Assembly: GCF_900188445.1 (NCBI RefSeq)
Contig: NZ_FZOR01000001.1
Location: forward strand, 186,001 to 250,000
DNA: 64,000 nucleotides
Source of the DNA: Actinomadura meyerae
GTDB lineage: Bacteria; Actinomycetota; Actinomycetes; Streptosporangiales; Streptosporangiaceae
Direction of reading: 5' to 3'
This document shows, one piece after another, positions 8,686 to 17,817 of this stretch (its first letter is position 1; the number at the start of each line of letters is the position of its first letter). The position numbers and the translations under genes were made by a program. Below the pieces are notes generated by a model. It saw only the letters and a program-made list of their open reading frames with translations, was not told the DNA's origin and searched no databases.

Positions 8686-9459
8686 ATGAGCGATGACAAA
8701 GACGTCCTGGTTCAGCGCGACGGCCCGGTCACCACGATCACCATGAACCGCCCGCGCCGCCGCAACGCCCTCTCCAAGGCGTTCCTCCTGTCGCTGACGG
8801 AGGCGTTCCGCGAGGTGGGCGGCACCGACGCGCGCGGGGTGATCCTGGCCGCGAACGGCCCGGTCTTCTCCGCCGGCCACGATTTCGCCGACATGGCGGG
8901 GGCGCCCCTCGCCGACGTCCGCGACCTGCTCCAGGTCTGCACGGACCTGATGCGGACGATCCAGTCCGTCCCGCAGGTGGTCGTGGCCCGGGTGCACGGC
9001 CTCGCCACGGCCGCGGGCTGCCAGCTGGTGGCGAGCTGCGACCTGGCGGTGGCCGCCGAGAGCGCGGGTTTCGCGGCCCCCGGGGGCAAGGGCGGCTGGT
9101 TCTGCCACACGCCCCTGGTGGCGATCTCGCACAACATCGGCCGCAAGCGGGCGGCCGAGATGGCCCTGACCGGCGAGATCGTCGACGCGCGGACGGCGGC
9201 GGACTGGGGCTTGATCAACTATGCCGTCCCGGACGAGGACCTGGAGAAGGCGACGAGGGAGCTCCTGTCCCGGGCGACGCAGGGCAGCCCCCGGAGCAAG
9301 GCCCTGGGCAAGCAGGCGATGTACGCCCAACTGGACCGCCCGGAGCAGGACGCGTACGCCTACGCGATCGAGGTGATGGCCGCCTCCAGCCAGACCCCGG
9401 AGGCCCAGGAGGGCATGGCGGCCTTCCTGGAGAAACGCCACCCCACCTGGCCCGCCTAA
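8686..9459 (+). CDS. enoyl-CoA hydratase/isomerase (crotonase) family protein
   Basis: A 257-residue crotonase-fold enzyme acting on an acyl-CoA. The oxyanion-hole motifs are SAGHDF near residue 66 and GLATAAGCQLVASCD near 105. The segment GGWFCHTPLVAISHNIGRKRA resembles the ECHDC3-like subgroup, in which the usual pair of catalytic glutamates is not clearly conserved, so hydratase activity is uncertain. The ATG at 8686 has no strong ribosome site; CATAAC at 8671-8676 could be its -10 box. No acyl-CoA pathway genes are adjacent. Confidence 0.85.
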   Translation: MSDDKDVLVQRDGPVTTITMNRPRRRNALSKAFLLSLTEAFREVGGTDARGVILAANGPVFSAGHDFADMAGAPLADVRDLLQVCTDLMRTIQSVPQVVVARVHGLATAAGCQLVASCDLAVAAESAGFAAPGGKGGWFCHTPLVAISHNIGRKRAAEMALTGEIVDARTAADWGLINYAVPDEDLEKATRELLSRATQGSPRSKALGKQAMYAQLDRPEQDAYAYAIEVMAASSQTPEAQEGMAAFLEKRHPTWPA

Positions 9460-9498
9460 CCCCAGGAACCGAAACGCCGACCCCGGCCACAAGGGGGC

Positions 9499-9544
9499 GT
9501 GGGGGCGGAGCCCCCACATCGGGGGTCCGGGGGTCGCCCCCCGG
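9499..9544. terminator. two adjacent GC hairpins between convergent genes
   Basis: The first hairpin is GTGGGGGC-GGA-GCCCCCAC (9499-9517), and the second is CCGGGGG-TCGC-CCCCCGG (9527-9544); both are perfect. They lie between the end of the enoyl-CoA hydratase gene and the 3' end of the minus-strand tRNA, so a bidirectional terminator is likely. Similar G-rich hairpins are dispersed in actinomycete genomes. Confidence 0.6.
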
Positions 9545-9605
9545 AAAGGCATCGCGAAAGAGGCCAAGGCCCGCGCTCTCCGCGGGCACACGTCCCCCAC
9601 CTCTG

Positions 9606-9679
9606 TAGGGCGGGCGGGACTCGAACCCGCGACCGGGAGATTATGAGTCTCCTGCTCTGACCAGCTGAGCTACCGCCCC
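9606..9679 (-). tRNA. tRNA-Met (anticodon CAT)
   Basis: The cloverleaf folds cleanly over 74 nt. The acceptor GGGGCGG pairs with CCGCCCT (one G-T at the end), the anticodon stem GGAGA/TCTCC carries loop CTCATAA, and the T arm is GCGGG-TTCGAGT-CCCGC. CCA is not encoded. The G1-T72 pair rules against initiator tRNA (which has a mismatched first pair). Elongator methionine is most likely; a lysidine-modified isoleucine tRNA has the same anticodon and is not excluded. Confidence 0.93.
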
Positions 9680-9793
9680 AGGCCGTTCTCCGGTGTGGGT
9701 GGAGGTCGGGCCGGGTCAATCTTAGCGGCGGCGGGTGGCGGCGGGCGTGCGGATGTCCTCCTTTCGGCGGGTCGATGTCATACCTGGAGGCGA

Positions 9794-9823
9794 GTGACGG
9801 CTGTGGTGACCGGTCGGTAGGGT
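9794..9823 (+). promoter_or_regulatory. candidate promoter of the lprG gene
   Basis: GTGACG (9794-9799) and TAGGGT (9818-9823) are 18 bases apart. The -10 element ends seven bases before the ATG at 9831, predicting a leaderless or nearly leaderless mRNA. Confidence 0.4.
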
Positions 9824-9830
9824 CCCGCGT

Positions 9831-10511
9831 ATGTCGAGACGGATGCTCGCTCTTGTCCCGGTCCTGCTGGCGCTGGTGTTCTGCGGCGCGTGCGATGGCG
9901 GGGGTGATGAGCCGGCGGGGAAGGCGCAGTTCGACGCGGCGGGGACGCTGCGGGAGGCGGCGCGGGCGATGGGGGCGCTGAAGAGCGTCGGCTTCACGCT
10001 GGAGTCGGACGGGAAGACGCCGGTCATCGTGAAGGGCGGCGACATGAAGCTGCTGCGGAGCGGGGACGCGCAGGGCACGCTGACGGTGGAGCAGTCGGGC
10101 CAGAACGTGGAGATGAAGGTCGTCGCGGTGGGCGACAGCATCTTCCTGGACGCGGGGACGGGCGGCTGGCGGAAGCTGCCGAAGGCGCTGGCGGCGAGCG
10201 TGTACGACCCGTCGGCGGTGCTGGATCCGCAGCGGGGGATTCCGATGCTGCTGACGTCGGCGGCGTCGCCGGAGGCGCAGGTGGTGGAGAAGGTGGACGG
10301 CCGGGAGGCGTTCCGGGTGGGGGCGAAGCTGCCGAAGGCGCAGATCGCGGGGCTGATCCCGGGGATCAACGCGGACATGGACGGCCAGGTGTGGGTGAGC
10401 AGGGCGGACCATCGGCTGGTGAAGGTGCGGGGCGAGTTCCCGGACGGCGGCGCGGTGGTGATCGCGTTCACGGAGTTCGACGCCCCGTACGAGATCAGCG
10501 CGCCGAAGTAG
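9831..10511 (+). CDS. lprG: LppX/LprA/LprF/LprG-family lipoprotein
   Basis: A 226-residue exported lipoprotein whose family binds tri-acylated lipids and glycolipids in a hydrophobic pocket and hands them across the envelope. The signal peptide ends in CGAC (Cys21), a lipobox with an unusual Cys at -3. The mature domain has the family layout of amphipathic strands ([33 protein letters not shown]). The MFS exporter gene begins ten bases downstream. This lprG-P55 pairing is well known in mycobacteria, where the two proteins export triacylglycerides together. The symbol is assigned from domain plus context; LprA or LprF are family alternatives. Confidence 0.8.
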   Translation: MSRRMLALVPVLLALVFCGACDGGGDEPAGKAQFDAAGTLREAARAMGALKSVGFTLESDGKTPVIVKGGDMKLLRSGDAQGTLTVEQSGQNVEMKVVAVGDSIFLDAGTGGWRKLPKALAASVYDPSAVLDPQRGIPMLLTSAASPEAQVVEKVDGREAFRVGAKLPKAQIAGLIPGINADMDGQVWVSRADHRLVKVRGEFPDGGAVVIAFTEFDAPYEISAPK

Positions 10512-10521
10512 GGCGGCGGGG

Positions 10522-12150
10522 GTGAGGGTGCGGCGCCGGGTCGCGATCGGGGCGGGCGGCGCGGTGGTGCTGCTGGCCGCGCTGGACGCGTACGTGGTCA
10601 CGACGGTCCTGGTCCCGATGGTCAAGGACGTCGGTGTCCCGATCAACCGGCTGGAGCGGGTGACGCCGGTCCTGACGGGGTTCCTGCTGGGGTATGTGGC
10701 GGCGATGCCGCTGCTCGGGCAGTTGTCGGACCGGTTCGGGCGGCGGCCGCTGCTGCAGGCGTGCCTGGTGTTCTTCGCGGCGGGTTCGGTGGTGACGGCG
10801 CTGGCGCAGGGCGTGCCGGTGCTGACGGCGGGCCGGGTGGTGCAGGGTGTCGCGGGGGGTGCGCTGCTGCCGGTGACGATGGCGCTGGCCGGGGATCTGT
10901 GGGAGGAGCGGCAGCGGCCGGTGGTGCTCGGCGCGGTGGGGGCCGCGCAGGAGCTCGGGAGCGTGCTGGGCCCGCTGTACGGGGCGGGGATCGCGGCGGT
11001 GCTGGACTGGCGGGCGATCTTCTGGATCAACGTCCCGCTGGTGGTGGCGGCGATGGTCGCGGTGCAGGTGGCGGTGCCGGGCGGGCGCGGGGAGGGGCCG
11101 CGCCCGCGGGTGGACGCGGTCGGCGGCCTGCTGCTGGCGCTGGGGCTGGGGCTGCTGGTCGCGGCGGTCTACAACCCGGAGCCGCAGGAGGCGGCGCTGC
11201 CGTCGTGGGGGCCCGCGGCGCTGGGCGGGGGTGCGGCGGTGCTGGCGGTGTTCGTCCTGTGGGAGGTCAGGTCGCGGACGCGGCTGCTGGATCTGTCGGG
11301 CGTGCGGCGGGGGCCGCTGCTGGCGACGCTGGGCGTGAGCCTGCTGTCGGGCGCGGCGCTGATGGTGACGCTGGTGGACGTGGTGCTGGTGGCGCAGACC
11401 GTCCTGCACAAGGACACCACCGAGGGCGCGCTGCTGCTGACGCGGTTCCTGGTGGCGCTGCCGGTCGCGGCGGTGGCCGGGGGGCTGCTCGCCCGGCGGG
11501 TGGGGGTGCGGTGGCCGATGGCGGCGGGGATGGCGGTGTCGGCGGTGGGCTACCTGCTGATCGCGGACTGGCCGGCGGATCTCGCGGGCGCGTCGTACGG
11601 GCCGCTGCCGCGGATGGACGTCGATCTGGTGGTGACGGGGCTCGGCCTCGGGCTGGTGATCGCGCCGGTGTCGTCGGCGGTGCTGGCGTTCGTCCCGGCG
11701 GCGCAGCACGGTGTGGCCTCGGCGGCGGTGGTGGTGGCGCGGATGATGGGGATGCTGCTCGGGGTCTCGGCGCTGTCGGGCTGGGGGTTCTACCGGTTCC
11801 ACGCGCTGACGGCGGATCTGCAGCCGCCGCTGCCGTTCCTGCTGTCGAAGGACGAGTTCGCCCGGCAGATGGAGGTCTACAACGCGGCGCTGCGGGACGC
11901 GCTGCGCACCGAGTACCAGGAGATCTTCTGGATCACCGCGGGGATGTGCGCGCTCGGGGCGCTGCTGGCGCTGACGGTGCGGCGCGGGGGGCGGCGCGGG
12001 GGCCCGCCGGGGGACGCGTCCGGTCCGGACGATGGCCTAAATCGGTCATCAAAGCGGCATATCGGGCGCGATCCGGGAAAGGATTCGGCCACCGGCGATG
12101 TGCCGATCAACGGACTCGGGAATATCCTCGGTAAAGAAGGCCAAGGCTGA
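10522..12150 (+). CDS. P55-like MFS exporter, partner of LprG
   Basis: A 542-residue, 14-helix MFS protein. The loop [11 protein letters not shown] follows helix 2, and helix 5 carries a variant of the antiporter motif ([14 protein letters not shown]). Position and size agree with mycobacterial P55 (Rv1410c), which works with LprG in lipid export and drug tolerance. The GTG start at 10522 lies ten bases after lprG, downstream of a G-rich run. A hydrophilic, basic tail of about 55 residues follows the last helix. Assignment as P55 rests on synteny with lprG rather than on a unique motif. Confidence 0.8.
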   Translation: MRVRRRVAIGAGGAVVLLAALDAYVVTTVLVPMVKDVGVPINRLERVTPVLTGFLLGYVAAMPLLGQLSDRFGRRPLLQACLVFFAAGSVVTALAQGVPVLTAGRVVQGVAGGALLPVTMALAGDLWEERQRPVVLGAVGAAQELGSVLGPLYGAGIAAVLDWRAIFWINVPLVVAAMVAVQVAVPGGRGEGPRPRVDAVGGLLLALGLGLLVAAVYNPEPQEAALPSWGPAALGGGAAVLAVFVLWEVRSRTRLLDLSGVRRGPLLATLGVSLLSGAALMVTLVDVVLVAQTVLHKDTTEGALLLTRFLVALPVAAVAGGLLARRVGVRWPMAAGMAVSAVGYLLIADWPADLAGASYGPLPRMDVDLVVTGLGLGLVIAPVSSAVLAFVPAAQHGVASAAVVVARMMGMLLGVSALSGWGFYRFHALTADLQPPLPFLLSKDEFARQMEVYNAALRDALRTEYQEIFWITAGMCALGALLALTVRRGGRRGGPPGDASGPDDGLNRSSKRHIGRDPGKDSATGDVPINGLGNILGKEGQG

Positions 12151-12192
12151 GGGCCTCTTGCCGGGAGGACGTCCCCGGGGAGGTGAACGCAG

Positions 12193-12804
12193 ATGCGCGG
12201 GTCAGGCATCCGCCGCGCGGGCGGGCCGGCGGTCAGGCTGCGCCGCCGGCTCGGACTGGAGCGCAACGCGCTGCGCCGCCGGGTGGACCGCGTGCAGCGG
12301 CTGGTCGCGCTGGGGCTGCTCCTGCTGCTGCTCGGGACCGCGCCGCCGGCGGCGGCCCTCGCCGCGTCCTGGTCCTACGGCGCGGGCATGGACGCCGAGA
12401 ACGCCGAGCGCGCGAACCGGCACCAGGTGGTCGCGACCGTCACCTCGACGGGCGGTGTCGGCTCGTCCGGCGACCGCTACATCCACGAGACCGTCCAGGC
12501 GAGCTGGCCGGGCCCGGACGGCAGGCCCCATGTCGGGACGCTGCCGGCGTGGAAGAACGCCAAGGTGGGCGCGCAGCGGACGATCTGGGTCGATCACCGC
12601 GCCGAGCCGACGGTGCGGCCGCGGCCGCACAGCCGCACCGTGACCGACGCCGTGTACGCGGGCGCCGCCGCCGTCCTCGGCTGCGCGCTCCCGGTGCTGT
12701 GCGCGTACGTCCTCGTCCGGCGCCGCTGCGACCGGCACCGCGACGCGATGTGGGAGGCCGACTGGGCGCGGCTCGACTCGGCGGGCCACAACCCCCGCTC
12801 CTGA
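12193..12804 (+). CDS. Rv1733c-family two-helix membrane protein
   Basis: A 203-residue protein of unknown function. It starts with a basic segment (NALRRRVDRVQR), followed by a first membrane helix (about residues 38-57). An extracytoplasmic domain of about 90 residues with a conserved Trp-Ser-Tyr region comes next, then a second helix (about 155-176) and a cytoplasmic end with AMWEADWARL. This layout matches the Rv1733c family of actinobacteria. The ATG at 12193 has GGGGAGG upstream. It lies 42 bases after the P55-like gene and could be on the same transcript. Confidence 0.75.
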   Translation: MRGSGIRRAGGPAVRLRRRLGLERNALRRRVDRVQRLVALGLLLLLLGTAPPAAALAASWSYGAGMDAENAERANRHQVVATVTSTGGVGSSGDRYIHETVQASWPGPDGRPHVGTLPAWKNAKVGAQRTIWVDHRAEPTVRPRPHSRTVTDAVYAGAAAVLGCALPVLCAYVLVRRRCDRHRDAMWEADWARLDSAGHNPRS

Positions 12805-12823
12805 CCCCGCCCGGGGCGGGTCG

Positions 12824-13528
12824 TCAGGGTGCGAGGAGTGCGCGGGCGGTCTGCACCAGGACGGCGTTGTCCCCGGCGGGGGAGCCGTCCGGCAGGTTGA
12901 GCGTGTCCTCCAGGCCGATCCGGACGTCGAGGTTGTGCCGGGCGGCGAGGCGCAGCACGGGCCAGGCGCCGCCGTCCTCGCCGTGCAGCAGGATCGGCCG
13001 GGAGTGCCGGGTCCCGAGGTCGTGCAGGAGCGCCTTGGCCGTACCGGTGGCGGTCGCCGGGTCGGTGTCGGTGACCTCGGCGAGGATGCGCAGCACGTGG
13101 TGGGCGTGCGGCCAGCGCAGGAACCGGTCGGCGCCGTCGGTGCCGGAGAAGATGCCCGCCTCGATGGCGACGCCCCGCTCGAACAGCGCCTCGGCGACCA
13201 GGCCGGCCCCCTCCTCGTGGAAGTTGACCGACGCGTGGTCGGGCAGGACGGTCCACGAGCGGATCAGCGCGGCGCGTTCGGCCGGGTCGGGGGCCGTCCA
13301 CTCGCCGGTGGTGACGCCGACCTTGACGGACGGCGTGGACGCGCGGACGGCCGTGACGGTCTCGGCGACGTGGAGCGGGTCCAGGGTGTCGGCTCCCGCG
13401 CCGTCCTTCGGGTGCACGTGCACGTCCTCGGCGCCCACGTCGACGGCGGCGCGGACCGCCGCGGCGACCTCCGCCGCGGAGACCGGCACGCCTTCGGTGC
13501 GGGGTCCGTTCGGGCAGACCTGGAGCAT
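12824..13528 (-). CDS. BKACE (3-keto-5-aminohexanoate cleavage enzyme) family protein
   Basis: A 234-residue TIM-barrel enzyme of the family that condenses a beta-keto acid with acetyl-CoA using a divalent metal. The metal-binding HVHPKD motif (about residues 37-42) is present, as are VNFHEEGAG, the GIFSGTD loop and a late LEDTLNLPDG. It is shorter than the 270-310 residues usual for the family, missing mainly N-terminal length. The substrate cannot be inferred. It is preceded by the secreted hydrolase gene on the same strand, 22 bases away. Confidence 0.8.
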   Translation of the reverse strand: MLQVCPNGPRTEGVPVSAAEVAAAVRAAVDVGAEDVHVHPKDGAGADTLDPLHVAETVTAVRASTPSVKVGVTTGEWTAPDPAERAALIRSWTVLPDHASVNFHEEGAGLVAEALFERGVAIEAGIFSGTDGADRFLRWPHAHHVLRILAEVTDTDPATATGTAKALLHDLGTRHSRPILLHGEDGGAWPVLRLAARHNLDVRIGLEDTLNLPDGSPAGDNAVLVQTARALLAP

Positions 13529-13550
13529 GCTCCGATCTTCTCAGTCCGGG

Positions 13551-15515
13551 TCACGGAGTGATGACGCAGGGTCCCCCTCCGCACACGTCCACGACCGTGC
13601 CCGTCTTCAGGAACTCGGCCTTCTGCCGGCGCGCGTCGGCGTTGCTGCGCGGGTCGGAGTGCGGGTCGCGGCCTTCGGTGGGCGGGGTGTTGGTGAGCGG
13701 CGGCACGGGTGAGCCGCTGTCCCACACGACCATCGCGGAACCGTCGTGGGACGCGCCGAAGGTCGGGATGCCCCAGTACGGCACCTTGTCGGGGCTGCGA
13801 CCGGGCCGGACGGTCGGCGCGTGGATGCGCGCGCCGATCGTGCGGGCCTCGACCTCGGCGGCCACGGGCGCCACCTGGTGGTCGCCGAACGCCACGTGCA
13901 TCAGCACGCGGTGCCGCGGCGTGTTCGGCAGCGGGTCGTCGGTCATGTGCCAGGCGTAGCCGTTGGCCTCGCCGCGGTCCCACAGCATCTGGATCAGCGC
14001 GATGCCGATCTGCTGGTCGAGCTTGTCCGGGTAGAACAGGTCGAGGACCTGCGCGTACTGCGGGAAGTCGGCGCTGCGGTTCAGCAGCGTGCTGTAGTTC
14101 ATCGCGGGGACGCCGAGGACGGCGCGGCGGATGTCGGGGGACACGGCGGTGAGGGCGCCGCCCATGATGCCGCCCTGGCTGTTGCCGTCGTAGGTCAGCT
14201 CGGCCTTGGTGTCGATCACCGGCTTCCCCGCCCCGTTCTGGAACGCCTTGTGCCCGGCGAACCCGCGGGTCATGGCGCGGCCGAGGAAGGTGAAGTTCAG
14301 CATGCTCTGCTGGAGGCGGTCGGCGACCGTCCGGAAGCGGCCGAGGTCGGCGAGCGCGCTGATGACGTTGGGGACGTCCTCGTCCGCCATGCCGATCCAC
14401 TTGGTCGCGCAGAACACGAACCCGTGCTCGGCCGCCATCGACTTGACGTTGCCCGCGCCGACCTCGCCCTCGCGGCCGAGCAGCCCGTGCCCGTAGAGGG
14501 CGGGCCGGGCCGGTTCGGTGAGCGCCGACTTCGGGATCTCGCACTGGAACGGGACGGCCTGGGAGTTGCCGGGCAGCTGGGCCGGCTGCCCGTCCGGGCC
14601 CCGGTGCAGGGACGATCCGGGCAGGCCGCCGTACTGGTCGAGGTAGCTCGGCGCCCAGACGATCCCCTTCACCTCGCGGGCGATCTTGTCGTCCACGCCG
14701 TCGGTCACCTGCGTCACGAGGAACGACGGGGACCGGTCGCCGAGCTTGCGGAGCGCCTCGTCGCGCATGTGCAGCATCGGCCCGGCGAGGCTCTGCCGGC
14801 TCGCGACGGTGAAGTCCCAGGCGAGGTGGAGGCCGTCGCCGCCGACGCCGTTCGCCTGGAGCGCGGCGAGGGTCTCCTTCGCGGCCCGCTGCCGCGCGGC
14901 GAGCGGGTCGCCGGACGGCAGGCCGGGCCCGAGGATCTTGGCGAACGCCGCGTTCGGCCCGATCGGGTTCCCGGACGCGTCGCGCAGGTTGCGCAGCGCG
15001 ACCGCGTAGTGGTGGCCCTCCCGGAAGTTCCTCGCCGGGCGGATGATCAGCGCCTTCCGGTCGTCCGGCGCGTTCGCGTCCAGCTCCGCCCAGTAGGGCC
15101 AGCGCTCGCCGGTCGCGGTGTCCACGATGACGATCGGGGCGTCCGCGCGCAGCGACGCGCCGATGTCGGTGATCGGCGCGGCCCCGGTGCGGGCCAGGTC
15201 GAGGCCCGGCACCCGGGCGAGCAGCGGGGAGCCGGGGGAGAAGCCGTCCGCCCGGTTCCACTCGGCGGGCGCCACGGGCAGCCCCAGCGCGTTCTTGATC
15301 GTCGTCTGCAGGTGGAGGCGGCGGCCGGTCGCGGTGCCGCCGTCCGGCACCGTGTACCAGTCGCTCGGGAACGGCAGCAGGCAGGCGGCGGGGTCGATCG
15401 GGTCGCAGCCGTCGCCGGTCCCGGCCGCCGCGGGCGGCGCCGGCGGGACGGCGAGCAGGGCGAGGGACGCGGTGATCGCCGCGAGGGCCGCCAGGGTGCG
15501 CTGGGGGAGACGCAC
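13551..15515 (-). CDS. secreted alpha/beta-hydrolase (lipase/esterase-like)
   Basis: A 654-residue exported enzyme. An N-terminal signal peptide ends near APPAAAG. A nucleophile elbow GNSQGG centred on Ser446 and a GHGLLG loop near residue 345 support an alpha/beta-hydrolase, probably an esterase or lipase. The C-terminal part has Asp and His candidates (VAFGDHQVAP). I place the start at GTG 15515 because CGGAGG lies five bases before it; the GTG at 15521 would overlap that ribosome site. The substrate is unknown. Probably co-transcribed with the BKACE gene. Confidence 0.7.
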   Translation of the reverse strand: MRLPQRTLAALAAITASLALLAVPPAPPAAAGTGDGCDPIDPAACLLPFPSDWYTVPDGGTATGRRLHLQTTIKNALGLPVAPAEWNRADGFSPGSPLLARVPGLDLARTGAAPITDIGASLRADAPIVIVDTATGERWPYWAELDANAPDDRKALIIRPARNFREGHHYAVALRNLRDASGNPIGPNAAFAKILGPGLPSGDPLAARQRAAKETLAALQANGVGGDGLHLAWDFTVASRQSLAGPMLHMRDEALRKLGDRSPSFLVTQVTDGVDDKIAREVKGIVWAPSYLDQYGGLPGSSLHRGPDGQPAQLPGNSQAVPFQCEIPKSALTEPARPALYGHGLLGREGEVGAGNVKSMAAEHGFVFCATKWIGMADEDVPNVISALADLGRFRTVADRLQQSMLNFTFLGRAMTRGFAGHKAFQNGAGKPVIDTKAELTYDGNSQGGIMGGALTAVSPDIRRAVLGVPAMNYSTLLNRSADFPQYAQVLDLFYPDKLDQQIGIALIQMLWDRGEANGYAWHMTDDPLPNTPRHRVLMHVAFGDHQVAPVAAEVEARTIGARIHAPTVRPGRSPDKVPYWGIPTFGASHDGSAMVVWDSGSPVPPLTNTPPTEGRDPHSDPRSNADARRQKAEFLKTGTVVDVCGGGPCVITP

Positions 15516-15559
15516 GTCCACCTCCGATGATGATCGCGGCGTGTAGCGTGATCTTGGTC

Positions 15560-16828
15560 TCAGCGGAGCCCGAGGTCAAGGGGCGTCCGCAAACGGCCAC
15601 CCCGCTTGTCGGCCGCGGCCGGCCCGTGGGAGCGCAGCACGACCGGCGTCCCGAGCGCCTCCTCGATCGTCCCGACCGGGTCGCCCAGCGGGGCGTAGAC
15701 CGGGCGGGCCCGCAGGAGGCGGCGGGTGAGGGCGGCCTGGCGGTCCAGGTCGGGCGGCCCGGTCCCGAGCCGCTCGACCCGCGCGCCGTCGATCTCGTAG
15801 GCGCGCGCGACACGCAGATCGGGACGCGCCCCCGCGACGTCCAGATGCGTGACCGCCAGGCCGTCCGCGCCGCCCGCCGCGTCCAGCGCGTACCGGAGCG
15901 CGACGGCGTCCAGATGGCCGACCCGGAACGCGCCCTGCCACGGGCCCGTGCCGTTGTGCCGGTCGGGGAGGTCCGCGGTCAGCGCCGGGTCCTCGGTGAC
16001 GAACGGCCCCGGCCCGTGCCGGGTCGCGTAGGCGCGCAGCACCCCGAGCCGCGCGGCGGACGCGCCGGCCTCGGCCAGCAGCGTCTCGGCGTTCGCGAAC
16101 GTCGTCGTCGACCAGGTCGTGTACGGGTGGAAGCCGTGCCACTCGTCCAGCAGCACGCCCTGCGCCCCCTCGAACACCGCCGTGCCGCGGCGCAGCAGGC
16201 CGTGCAGGTGATCGCCGCCGACGATCGCGACCCGCTCCCCGAACGCGGCGAAGGCGTCGGCGCAGGCGTCCACGGGCGGCACGTCCGGGCCGCCGGGGAA
16301 CGCGTCGCGGTACCAGTCGCGGACGGCGGCCAGCCGCCGCCGCAGCCGCGCCGGCGCCAGGCAGTCGCCCGCGCGGGGGGCGTCGGCGTGCGCGAGCACG
16401 TAGGACGCCGTCTCGCCGATGCCCATGCCGCACGACCCGTGCCGGGCCGCGCCGCGCGCGGTCTCCCGCGCCCGGTTCGCGGCCCGGTGGTACGGCGTCG
16501 TCAGCGGCGCGTCCCGGTCGACGGTGAGCCGGTCGAGCGCGTCGCCGGCGCCGAGCGACCGCAGGTGGCCGGCCTCGGCGGCGAGGGCGAGCGGATCGAC
16601 CAGCATGAACCGCGACAGGTGCGTGCGCACCCCCGGCGTGAGCGTCCCGGAGCCGAACTGGGCGAACGTGTGGTGCCGCCCGTCGGCCGCGACGACGTTG
16701 TGCGCCGCCTGCGCGCCGCCGTTGAACCGGACGACCACGTCCACGGGGCGGGTCGCGCAGAGGTGGTCGACGACCGTGCCCTTGCCCGCGTCCCCGAAGC
16801 CGAGGTCGACGACGATCACGTGGTCCAC
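15560..16828 (-). CDS. divergent adenylosuccinate-synthetase-like GTPase
   Basis: A 422-residue protein with the PurA fold. The P-loop region GFGDAGKGT keeps Asp13 and Lys16 but replaces the near-invariant Glu14 by Ala. VRFNGGAQAAHNVV keeps the catalytic-type His43, and EGAQGVLLD and a TTWSTTT loop follow. The later canonical aspartate-binding region is rewritten (HNGTGPWQGAFRVGHLD). Housekeeping PurA makes adenylosuccinate from IMP, GTP and aspartate. This copy is probably a specialised paralogue with a different base or amino acid (a PurZ-like or nucleoside-metabolite role is conceivable). Last gene of a four-gene operon, three bases after the vWA gene. Confidence 0.75.
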   Translation of the reverse strand: MDHVIVVDLGFGDAGKGTVVDHLCATRPVDVVVRFNGGAQAAHNVVAADGRHHTFAQFGSGTLTPGVRTHLSRFMLVDPLALAAEAGHLRSLGAGDALDRLTVDRDAPLTTPYHRAANRARETARGAARHGSCGMGIGETASYVLAHADAPRAGDCLAPARLRRRLAAVRDWYRDAFPGGPDVPPVDACADAFAAFGERVAIVGGDHLHGLLRRGTAVFEGAQGVLLDEWHGFHPYTTWSTTTFANAETLLAEAGASAARLGVLRAYATRHGPGPFVTEDPALTADLPDRHNGTGPWQGAFRVGHLDAVALRYALDAAGGADGLAVTHLDVAGARPDLRVARAYEIDGARVERLGTGPPDLDRQAALTRRLLRARPVYAPLGDPVGTIEEALGTPVVLRSHGPAAADKRGGRLRTPLDLGLR

Positions 16829-16831
16829 GGG

Positions 16832-17803
16832 TCAGAGCCGGGTCGTCGCGGACGGCCCCGAGGCGTCCAGCCCCGGCGGCGCGGCCGACACCGCGACCGC
16901 CGCGCGGGACGCCTCCAGCGGCGCCAGGGCCCGCGACACCGACGCGCCCGCGTCCGACCCGGCCTCGGCGAGGTGCTCCAGGCCCTCGCCGAGGTCGATG
17001 GCGTCCTCGGCGAGCCCGATGGTCAGCGCGATCGTCTCGCACACCGCGTCGAGGTCGTCCAGGTAGAGGACGTTCTGGCCGAGCAGCCCCCGCCAGAAGT
17101 CCGCCAGCTCCCGGCTGCCCGAGTGGTAGGCCCCCTCGGGGATGATGAAGTACACGTCGTACCGGCGCCGAAGCTCCCGGACGATCTCCGCGACCGGGAC
17201 GTCCTCGTCCGGCTCGCCGCCGATGACCTCGGCGATCTCGCGCCGCTTCGCCTTCGGGTAGGCGAGCTCGTCGCCGATCATGAACAGGTAGCCGCGCTTT
17301 CCCCGCTTGTCGAAGCAGTCGATCGCGGTGTGCCGGGCCATGAAGTACATCGCCAGCTCGTAGGACTCGCGCATCTGGCCGCCGCCCCCGCCCTCGAGCA
17401 GGATCTTGCCGAGGTCGTCGTCCATCCGGTTGTCGGCCTCGAACTGGCCGACCTGCAGCGGCGCCCGGTCGCAGGTGGCGTCGCCGACCGCGCCGAACAG
17501 GATGTGCGGGTGCTCGACGTAGCCCTTGCGCAGCAGCAGCCCGAGCAGGTCGGGGAGCTTGGTCTGCAGCGTCCGCGGGACCGTCCCCATCGAGCCGGTC
17601 ACGTCGAACAGGACGCCGATCGCGAGCGACTCGGGGTGGTCGTCGGAGTCCCGGCTCTCCCGGACGGTCACGCCGCGCGGGTCGAGGTCGGGGTGGACGG
17701 CGGTGGCGCCGCCGTCGGAGTAGGCGAACGCGCTCGCGCCGGTGGACGCGCGGTAGCTCGCGCGGGCGGCGTAGACGTCGGTGGACCAGTGTCCGCTTCC
17801 CAT
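16832..17803 (-). CDS. von Willebrand factor A (vWA) domain protein
   Basis: A 323-residue cytoplasmic protein without signal peptide. The vWA domain has the metal-ion (MIDAS) motif Asp67-x-Thr69-x-Ser71 in FDVTGSMG, then a glycine run GGGGGQMRESYE and FMIGDELAYP. vWA proteins of this kind scaffold assembly or signalling complexes and recur in TerY-type and MoxR-type systems. The ATG at 17803 has GGAG nine bases upstream. It is 14 bases after the J-domain/pseudokinase gene and three before the PurA-like gene, so all are one transcript. Confidence 0.85.
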   Translation of the reverse strand: MGSGHWSTDVYAARASYRASTGASAFAYSDGGATAVHPDLDPRGVTVRESRDSDDHPESLAIGVLFDVTGSMGTVPRTLQTKLPDLLGLLLRKGYVEHPHILFGAVGDATCDRAPLQVGQFEADNRMDDDLGKILLEGGGGGQMRESYELAMYFMARHTAIDCFDKRGKRGYLFMIGDELAYPKAKRREIAEVIGGEPDEDVPVAEIVRELRRRYDVYFIIPEGAYHSGSRELADFWRGLLGQNVLYLDDLDAVCETIALTIGLAEDAIDLGEGLEHLAEAGSDAGASVSRALAPLEASRAAVAVSAAPPGLDASGPSATTRL

Positions 17804-17817
17804 GGCGGTCTTCTCCT

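Noticed and set aside
12140..12192. weak GGCC inverted repeat after the P55-like gene
   Set aside because: The arms match poorly and the next gene may be on the same transcript, so I do not call a terminator.
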